Assembly: GCA_040357565.1 (NCBI GenBank)
Contig: JBDODJ010000002.1
Direction: 5' to 3' (one strand)
Length of the DNA stretch: 64,000 nucleotides
Source: Cercozoa sp. M6MM
Lineage: Eukaryota > Endomyxa: Ascetosporea
The notes beneath the pieces were generated by a model. That model saw only the letters and a program-made list of their open reading frames with translations, was not told the origin of the DNA and did not search any database. This document shows, piece after piece, positions 57,141-64,000 of the stretch (its first letter is position 1; each line of letters begins with the position of its first letter). The position numbers were made by a program, and so were the translations under genes.

Positions 57141-60100
57141 ATGCGTGTCGTGGCACTTTGTCAGGTGCGGCAGTCAGTTGAGCTGTGCTTTTCTCATTTC
57201 TTGGCACGGATTTGCAATTGGACAGGACACGCGCGGTGGCCCGGCACAGCGAGTGCCGCTTGAGGTGCCTCCAGAGTGCACAGTGTCGTTTCTGAAGCGA
57301 TGTGCGTCGTTCCTGTGCCCATCCGCGCGGTACCTTTATCTGTGTGACCGAGTGTTTTAGCCAACCGGCTTACCTTCCTTTACCTTTCTTTACCTTTCTT
57401 TACTTCCTTCAACGCCTCCTCTCCCTCCCTCAACTCCCTTTCTCTTGCTCTTAGACAAGACGAAGAGCACTTGAAATTCAAGCCGCGTTTCGCTTTGTTC
57501 GGCGGGCGCTCGTTGCGCGACGAAGCTACGCTCGGCTCACTCGGACTCTCCAAGAACTGTGCTGTGGTAGTTTTTCAGGCGTTTGTCCCCCTCCGCTTTC
57601 CCTTCCCTTTCCCTATTCGCTTCCCTTCTCTTTACTTCCTTTTTCTTGTTTCTCTGTGCAGTCAATGCCCGGCACTTTTGTCGAAAGCAACGACGATTTC
57701 AGCGACATTGCGCATGCACGCAACATTGGCTTCTGTCACGTGTGTCCGCGCGGACAGGTAGAAAAATTTGATAGTCGAGAATATGAAGAGCGAAACGCCC
57801 AAACCAATAAACACACGTCTCGCAGGTGAATGAGCCGATCGACGCGGTCCTGGTTGAACCGGAACATACACCGCAGGACGAGGTGCTTTTGGTGCGGCTC
57901 GAGTCGGCGCAGCAGCTGCTCGACGGCGCCGTTGATGCCTACGTTACCTTCCGTGTCGAAGACACTTCCATCGTAGTGTTCCTTAAGCCTTAAAATTCAT
58001 ATTCCCTCCGTTGCACTTTCTCCCCGGCTGCAGCATTGGAAATCGCCGACGGCGCGGCGGGCGCAGTCGAGTGCCACGTGGAGCGACACGGTTTTCCTGG
58101 CGCACGTGATGTCGGAGCAGGGTAGCCTCCCGTTACGTTTTGCCTCCCTGTCATCCATCGACCTTTACTCCGATTTTCTGCTGTATAAGCAGAGGTGACA
58201 CTGCGTGTGGAGTGTTTCGACTCGCGCATGCTGCAATCGGACCGTCCACTGGGACACGCACGTGTCACACTTTCCAGTAACAGTGTGACTCGGGACGGCC
58301 GACGACTGCATTTCTCCCTGCCTCTGAACGACGCGCGCTGCAGTGACGCGCGCGTTATCTTCACTGTACCGCCCCTGTTGTACCTCTGTTACTCTGTTAC
58401 CCCCCGTTTGGTAGGTGCAACGCGCGCCAGTGCTCAACAAGGGCGTACGTGACGTGCTGGTGGCGCTGTCTTCCCGAACGGGTACTGTTGTCACCATGTT
58501 ACCTCATCCTGTTACCTCTCGCCCCGTAGGCCCGTTGAAGAAGGACACACTAAAACGGCGCGGGGTGACGCTCGGCGACTTTTGCAACGAGGCACGCGAT
58601 TTTAACTCGACGCAGACGGCGCTGTCGCTGCTGCAGTTGGACCGACTGTACCCCTAAACTTTTGCGCTAATTTGGGATCGTATTTCACTTGCGGTTAGCT
58701 GTGCATTGATTTTGTGCACGTGCGCAGGGAACCAGCTTCTCACGAGTGCGTGTCGCGCGTGCTGCGGGCGCAGGGTGTGCTGCACAACACGGCACCCTTG
58801 AGTCGCACGCTGCTGCTGGACAGTGCGATCGATGAGGATATGCTGCAGCACAACCTAGTGACGGTGCAAACACGTGATCAATCCGTCTCGTTAGTCACAT
58901 GTCTCACCGTATTGGATGCCGTGAAGCTGACGGTGCGACTCGCTCCGTCACTCGCCTTTGCGTTGCCCTATGATTGCGACACCCATGCCGATCTGCTGTA
59001 TGCCCCCATTTACTCCGTTTCATCTTCCTTATGCTGGCCCGCCCTATCTTGTGTCATCCTCTCTTTGTAACAGAGAGGTCGACGAGAGCACGTGCGTGAC
59101 ACCCAAGGTCGCTGGGCGACTGCGCGCACTTGTCGCGCGTTTCGTATTCTGCTCTCAATTTCTCTTAGATCGGTATTTGACATCCATACGGACAGAACGA
59201 AAGCGAGGAAACGACGACGCGAGCCTGCGCAAGTTGTCGGAGAACCCCGCGATTGTCAGATTTTGTGCTCACGTATGTGTTTCACCACCTTCAGCGTGTT
59301 TTCCCCTGTATCGTTGTTCCTTACACAGGAACAACTGCTGCCGAGAGTGCTACACGCAACAGGCATTCGCGAATCCGCAGGGCGTCCGCTCGGAGGTGGC
59401 CCTCGCGGTGCTGCACCCTCGCGAACGGGTGACGTTCTGCGAGGCGGCGGCGTCCGCGCAGGCGGAGACGCAGTGCGTGCGGTGTCCGCAGTGCCAATGT
59501 GCCTATTTTGCCGACCATGACGCTGCTGAGGTACTCGCTGACTTCCCCGCTTTAGCCGTGTAGGTTTCCAATTATCCTCCTTGTTGCAGATGCAGTGCGT
59601 GGCCGTCGATTGTGAGGCGACTTTTTGCGCGCAGTGTCTGGCGATGCCTTTCCACACTGGTACTCCTTTGCCCCACTATGCTTGTTTGACCTATTTTACC
59701 CCGCACCCTCCATGCAGGTGACACGTGCGAGCGTGCGACGGAACTGCGCAATGCGCGCAAGTAGTTTCTCCCTCTGTATCTACCTCAGTTCTACTTTACA
59801 CCCCCTCCCCGGTGTGACAGGTGCCGTTTCTGCAACGAGCCAGTGCTGCGTGAAAATGCATCGTCAGTGGGTGGTACATTTAGACAATATGGTGTCTGTG
59901 TTTGAACGATCTGATGAGTGACACGTGCGCAGACGTGTGCGCCGAGTGCGAGGACATCCTGCCTTTTGTGAGTGAGGTCGCGTGTCCTTCCTGCGGACAC
60001 CAGGGCCACTGCGCGCAGAGGGTTTGTCCCCTCACACCTTTTCCTACCCTCAATCCTCGATACCGCCATTGTTCCGTCCCAGGTGGTGACGAAAGAAGAC

Positions 60101-61314
60101 GCGCTGCACAAGGAGTGTAGACACCTGCCGGGTGACATTCTGCGCGACGACTCGGTTCCATGCCTCTCGTGCGAGGGTACCCTTTTTATTCTTTTCCCCC
60201 ATGTTGCCAACCCATGTCGCATGTAGATATGGGCGACTGCGTTGTCTGTGGCGATGAGCTGCGACTGCAGCCGTGTGTGCGGCTTGTGTCGGTAGACTTT
60301 CTATCCCTTTATAGTCACTTCCTTTGTTATGTTGCGCTGCTTCCAGGACGAGGGTAACTGCGGCCACATTGTGCACATTCGCTGCATTCGTCAGCGGCTC
60401 ACCAACGGATGGCCAGGTACCTCTCTTACCACTTTATCTCCCTGTTGCCCGTTACTTCTTTCCCCGTGCAGGTGCCCGTGTGACGTTCGGATTCGCGTCG
60501 TGTCCGCACTGTCGTTTGCCTCTGTCGCTTCAGTGTACGCACACTTGGCCAAACTGAACCCAACTGTACACACGCACACAGCATCCTTAACGATAAAATC
60601 TGTAGCCGGCAACGGAACCTTGTCGGATTTGCTGCGACCGATCTTTGACTTGAAGAACTCTGTCACCGAACGGTTTCGTTTTTTCTTGTTTGTTTGTTTA
60701 ACTTTCTCTGTGTTTCCGACTTTCTTGCTGTTTCCTTGTTTTCTTAAACGTGATTTTGTTGTTTAGTTTGTTGTTTGGTTATGTTGTACTTGTTGATGTT
60801 TTGCTGTGTTGGTATTCGCTGCTAACTGTGTGCTGTGTGCAGGAGCATCGCGCGTTGGCACGAAGACAACAAGGACAAAAAGAAGGCAGAGCGCGTTCGC
60901 GCGGACGAGGACAACAGCGACGGCGCCGACAGCAACGACGACCGTGGCGACGATGATGACAAAAGACCTCTGTCGGACCGCGAAATCAAAGAACTCGCAC
61001 TCGCCTCCTACGCATATTTCCAGTACGATGATTCTTGTTGTTTTGTTTTTTCTACCAAAAAATACGGAGTTTAAGTGCGTGAAATTCGAAAAAATAAACC
61101 TGTCTATGTGTGTGGCAGGTGCTACGAGTGCCATGAAGCGTATTTCGCCGGTGATGTGGAATGCGGACCTGCCGAGGAGGAGGGTACACTGTGCTTTAAA
61201 CTGAATCCTACCCTGATTAAACCTGCTTTTTGTTTGTTTTCGTTGTGGTGCATCTTGCTGCGTGTGTGTTGTATTGGGTGCTTTCGCGTTTGTTTTTAGT
61301 TTAGTCTGCTGTTG

Positions 61315-61389
<75 letters not shown>

Positions 61390-64000
61390 TGTATGCTTTG
61401 GAGGAACTTCTGTATGTCTGGCAGAGGTGGACCGCACGCTTTTGCTGTGCAAGCGATGCAAGAAAGTGGTACCTAGCTCCCTCTTCTTTTGACGTCTGCC
61501 TTATCGTGTTATAGGAGTCGATGGAGACGTGCGAGACGCATGGACCGGAATACGTGCAGTTCAAATGTCGCTACTGCTGCTCACTTAGTCGTACGCTCGT
61601 CTTTTCTCGTTTGCTGTTGTTGTTGTTCCGTTGCTGGATGACGCTGTATCGCATGATGTTGTATTGCATGATGTGTATCATGGTCGTATTGATTTGGTTT
61701 GTATGATGTTGATGTTTTATTGTGTGATGTTGTGTATCTTGCTGTCCCACTTTGTAGTGTCTGATGTTATGTTGTCTGGGTGTTATGTTGTATGATTTTG
61801 TATTGTCTGATGTTGGATTGTAATTGTATGATATTGTGTGATGGTGCATTGTATCGTGTTGTGCATGGTGTTGTATATGTTGCATTGTATGATATTGTGT
61901 TGTATGATGTTGCATTTTAATTGTATGATATTGTGCTGTGTGATGTTGTATTGTATCATGTTGCGTTGTATGATGTTTTATTGTGTGATGTATGTTGATG
62001 TTGTATTGTGTGTCGTTTTATTGTATGATGTTACATTGTATGATGTTACATTGTATGATGTTACATTGTATGATGATACATTGCATGATGTTACATTGCA
62101 TGATGTTACATTGCATGATGTTACATTGCATGATGTTACATTGCATGATGTTGCATTGCATGATGTTGCATTGCATGATGTTGCATTGCATGATGTTACA
62201 TTATGATGTTGCATTGCATGATGTTACATTGTATGATGTTGCATTGCATGATGTTACATTGTATGATGTTACATTGTATGATGTTACATTGTATGATGTT
62301 ACATNNNNNNNNNNATTGTATGATGTTACATTGTATGATGTTACATTGTATGATGTTACATGATGTTGCATTGCTTGATGTTGCATGATGTTGTATGATG
62401 TTGCATTTTATATATTGCCGTATTGCATGATGTTGCGTTGCATGATTGCATGATGTTGCATTTATATGATTTTACATTGTTTGATGTTTGATCGACGTGT
62501 GATTTTGTTTTGTCTTGTGTTCTGTGTGGCTTGTTGTTTTTGTTTGTTATGTTGGATTTGCTGAAGTCTTTTGATGCACCACAGGTTTTCATTGCTGGGG
62601 CTGCTGCCATTTCTGCAAGGAGTGGTACCTTCTGTTCTTGTTTTCGTCAGGTTGATAGGATGTTCCACGTGGCCAACTTCCATCAGAGTACGTGTGTGTG
62701 TGATGATAGCCACAAAACGAGTGTCTGGGAGACACTGAGTACGTACTCGACGGTACGCCTCATTGTTTGTTGTTTTGTTGTTGTTCTTTGTTCATTGTCG
62801 TACTGATGTTCCTTATTTTCATGTAGTTGTTGTATATCTTGTGTCCTCTTCTAATCGTGTTGTTTGATAGCAATTTTGTTGTTGCATATTGCTCTTGTTT
62901 TTTGTGTTGTTGTTGTAAATTTAATGTTATGTATTTATTGCATGCATTGTTTGTTGTTGGTTGTGTGTTGCATTTTATGTTATGTATATGTAGTGTTTCT
63001 TGTTGTTGTATCTTGTATGTTATGTATTCTATATGTATTGTTGTTGTGTTGTATTGTCTGTTATTATTGTTGTGTTGTATTGTCTGTTATTATTGTTGTG
63101 TTGTCTGTTTTTTAAATGCTGTTGTCTTGTATTGTATCGGATTGTACGATGTGTATTGTACGATATTGTACGATGTCTATTGTATTGTACGATGTATATT
63201 GTATTGTATGATGTATATTGTATTGTACGATGTATATTTTATTGTAGCGTACGGTGTATGTCTTATGTTGTTGTCTTGATAATTCTGGTGTTTCTTATGT
63301 ATAGGGCAAGAACAAGCGATGCATCGAAGAGTACTTTTTTAAAAATATACTTCTTTGACACATATTTCTTTTTCTGTTACTATCGACTGCCCCTGTTTAG
63401 ATATGAGCAGTGTGAGTCGCTGCGCGAGCAGATTCATGAAGTCGTGCGCCGTTTTTGCGAGCGACACGAGCTTCCCCGTGGAGTGGGTCTGAACCACGAA
63501 CTGCGCCCACAGCTCGATGAAGGTAGCACCATGTTCAATTCTCTTGCCTCTGTCATAACTTCCTCCTTGCTCTTTTGCTTTACCTATTCCCCTTTTCTAC
63601 TGGTAGAACTAAAGGTGCTGCGTTGTGACCCAAGTCGGTGCAAGCTTGGCATCCGCCATGCCCCGAACGGTTTCGAGTTCGGCATCGGCTGCGTGCTATG
63701 CAACGACGCCAAGGTGTGTTTTACCATCCTTTTTACCGCGTTGGGGCTTTGATCATTTTTCATCCGTTTACTCCTTTCTCATTTAGGAAAGTGATCGCAA
63801 CGAGGCTGCGCGCGCACAGGCTAAACTGCAGATTCTGTATTATTTCTGCTTCTTTGTTTTTTTAAAATGATGCTGACTTGCCCTTCCGGTGCAGCCGACG
63901 AATCGGGCAGGTTCGCAGTGCGATTGCGCGCGTTGAAAGTGATCCCTGGAATATCACGTTGGAGCAGTGTGTATGTTGCTCTTCACGAGACCGTTCTCAT
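57141..64000 (+). CDS. PHR/RCR-type E3 ubiquitin ligase (MYCBP2-like C-terminal module), 3' end open
   Basis: Very long multi-exon gene running off the window. The start is Met at 57141: MRVVALCQ|DTRGGPAQRVPLEV and, after a phase-2 intron, FALFGGRSLRDEATLGSLGL, a ubiquitin-like fold. A C2-like segment follows (TLRVECFDSRMLQSDRPLGH, 58199-58330). Then NEARDFNSTQTALSLLQL and HNTAPLSRTLLLDSAIDEDM (58790-58850). Zinc modules begin near 59340 (CCRECYTQQAF). An IBR-like pattern C-x2-C-x14-C-x4-C-x4-C-x2-C-x4-H-x4-C runs from VRCPQCQCAYF to HTGDTCERAT (59475-59740). More Cys pairs follow (CRFCNEP, CAECEDILPF, CPSCGHQGHC). RING-H2 (60235-60540) is CVVCGDELRLQPCVRL, CGHIVHIRCIRQRLTNGWPG and ARVTFGFASCPHC, the PHR signature. 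The tandem-Cys domain is CYECHEAYFAGDVECGPAEE (61120-61186), ETHGPEYVQFKCRYCC, FHCWGCCHFCKEW (62587-62625) and RHAPNGFEFGIGCVLCNDAK (63650-63710). Cys codons at 61162 and 62593 align with the two MYCBP2 catalytic cysteines. Confidence 0.88.
61316..61386. repeat. (GT)n microsatellite, intronic
   Basis: About 35 uninterrupted GT units in an intron of the E3 gene, between the exons for the first tandem-Cys block and the VDRTLLLCKRCKK block. Confidence 0.95.
61640..62480. repeat. 15-bp minisatellite (ATTGYATGATGTTRC) in a ~1-kb intron
   Basis: A regular core at 62025-62375 consists of ~15-bp units differing by TTGTA/TTGCA and TTACA/TTGCA. Degenerate 10-15-bp TGTATGATGTTG-like copies extend on both sides. 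A 10-N gap lies at 62305-62314. It lies between exons CRYCC and FHCWGCCHFC of the E3 gene. A related TATTGTACGATG array recurs at 63120-63245 in the next intron. Confidence 0.95.
63120..63245. repeat. TATTGTAYGATG minisatellite, intronic
   Basis: Six or so 15-20-bp units built from TATTGTACGATG, similar to the array 0.7 kb upstream in the same gene, suggesting one origin. Confidence 0.85.

Noticed and set aside
61838-62388. Open frames of MMLHC and ATSCN-type repeats on both strands
   Set aside because: Direct products of the 15-bp minisatellite lying in an intron of the E3 gene; no splice or start logic.
1-64000. tRNA, rRNA or complete transposable elements
   Set aside because: Scanning for T-loop motifs (GTTCRA), rRNA cores, reverse transcriptase (YXDD), integrase and terminal repeats by eye found none convincing.

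Overview
The window is nuclear DNA from an intron-dense eukaryote, probably a unicellular or simple multicellular protist. About 22 protein-coding genes occupy it with short intergenic gaps, on both strands. Nearly all are split by many short introns (35 to about 120 nt), mostly GT-AG with a pyrimidine tract. Reading frames join cleanly across these introns under the standard genetic code, and TAA, TAG and TGA all serve as stops. The gene mix (phenylalanine hydroxylase, TALE homeodomain, phytochelatin synthase, G-alpha, FYVE-RhoGEF, MABP-DENN, retriever VPS26C, RCE1, PHR-type E3 ligase) fits a free-living or osmotrophic protist. An oomycete or other stramenopile, or a basal relative of animals and fungi, would be possible; I cannot fix the lineage. 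No bacterial, viral or organellar genes were recognised.

Layout. 1-2091 (+): phenylalanine hydroxylase. 2453-3784 (-): TALE homeodomain factor. 4366-~6590 (-): unknown protein with a Gln-rich tail. 6704-7791 (-): coiled-coil protein. 8149-10153 (+): unknown, perhaps PUB-like. 10307-11897 (-): TLC-domain membrane protein. ~12397-19043 (+): very large unknown helical protein. 19751-22036 (-): phytochelatin synthase. 22454-23094 (+): BAP31-like ER protein. 23450-24341 (-) and 24461-25293 (+): two small membrane proteins. 26238-29581 (-): HEATR6-like HEAT-repeat protein. 29834-34941 (+): RhoGEF with two successive DH-PH-FYVE cassettes. 35712-37595 (+): secreted-type Cys-rich repeat protein. 37770-38280 (+): small Cys-rich protein. 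38538-46232 (-): MABP-DENN protein. 46552-49288 (+): type II membrane protein, possibly a glycosyltransferase. 49494-50835 (-): VPS26C. 51014-52644 (-): G-protein alpha subunit. 53173-54991 (+): unknown, Gln/Met/Pro-rich. 55340-56760 (+): RCE1 CAAX protease. 57141 to the window end (+): PHR/RCR-type E3 ubiquitin ligase, 3' incomplete.

Together the genes lean toward membrane traffic and signalling: DENN (Rab GEF), DH-PH-FYVE (Rho GEF), VPS26C (retriever), RCE1 (prenyl-protein maturation), BAP31 and TLC (ER membrane), and G-alpha. They do not form an operon-like unit. Several divergent pairs share short intergenic regions that are likely bidirectional promoters. Introns carry most of the repetitive DNA: (GT)n tracts, poly-C tracts near 3' splice sites, TTGAG pentamer arrays and a 15-bp minisatellite. 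All four N-gaps lie inside such repeats.

Most exciting items: the terminal E3 gene combines a ubiquitin-like domain, a C2-like domain, IBR-like zinc modules, and the RING-H2 plus tandem-cysteine module of MYCBP2-type RCR ligases, with both catalytic cysteines apparently conserved. Others are the duplicated DH-PH-FYVE cassette, an over-represented palindrome (TCCGCGCGGA) scattered across the window, and a Cys-rich repeat gene with introns at the same codon in alternate repeats.
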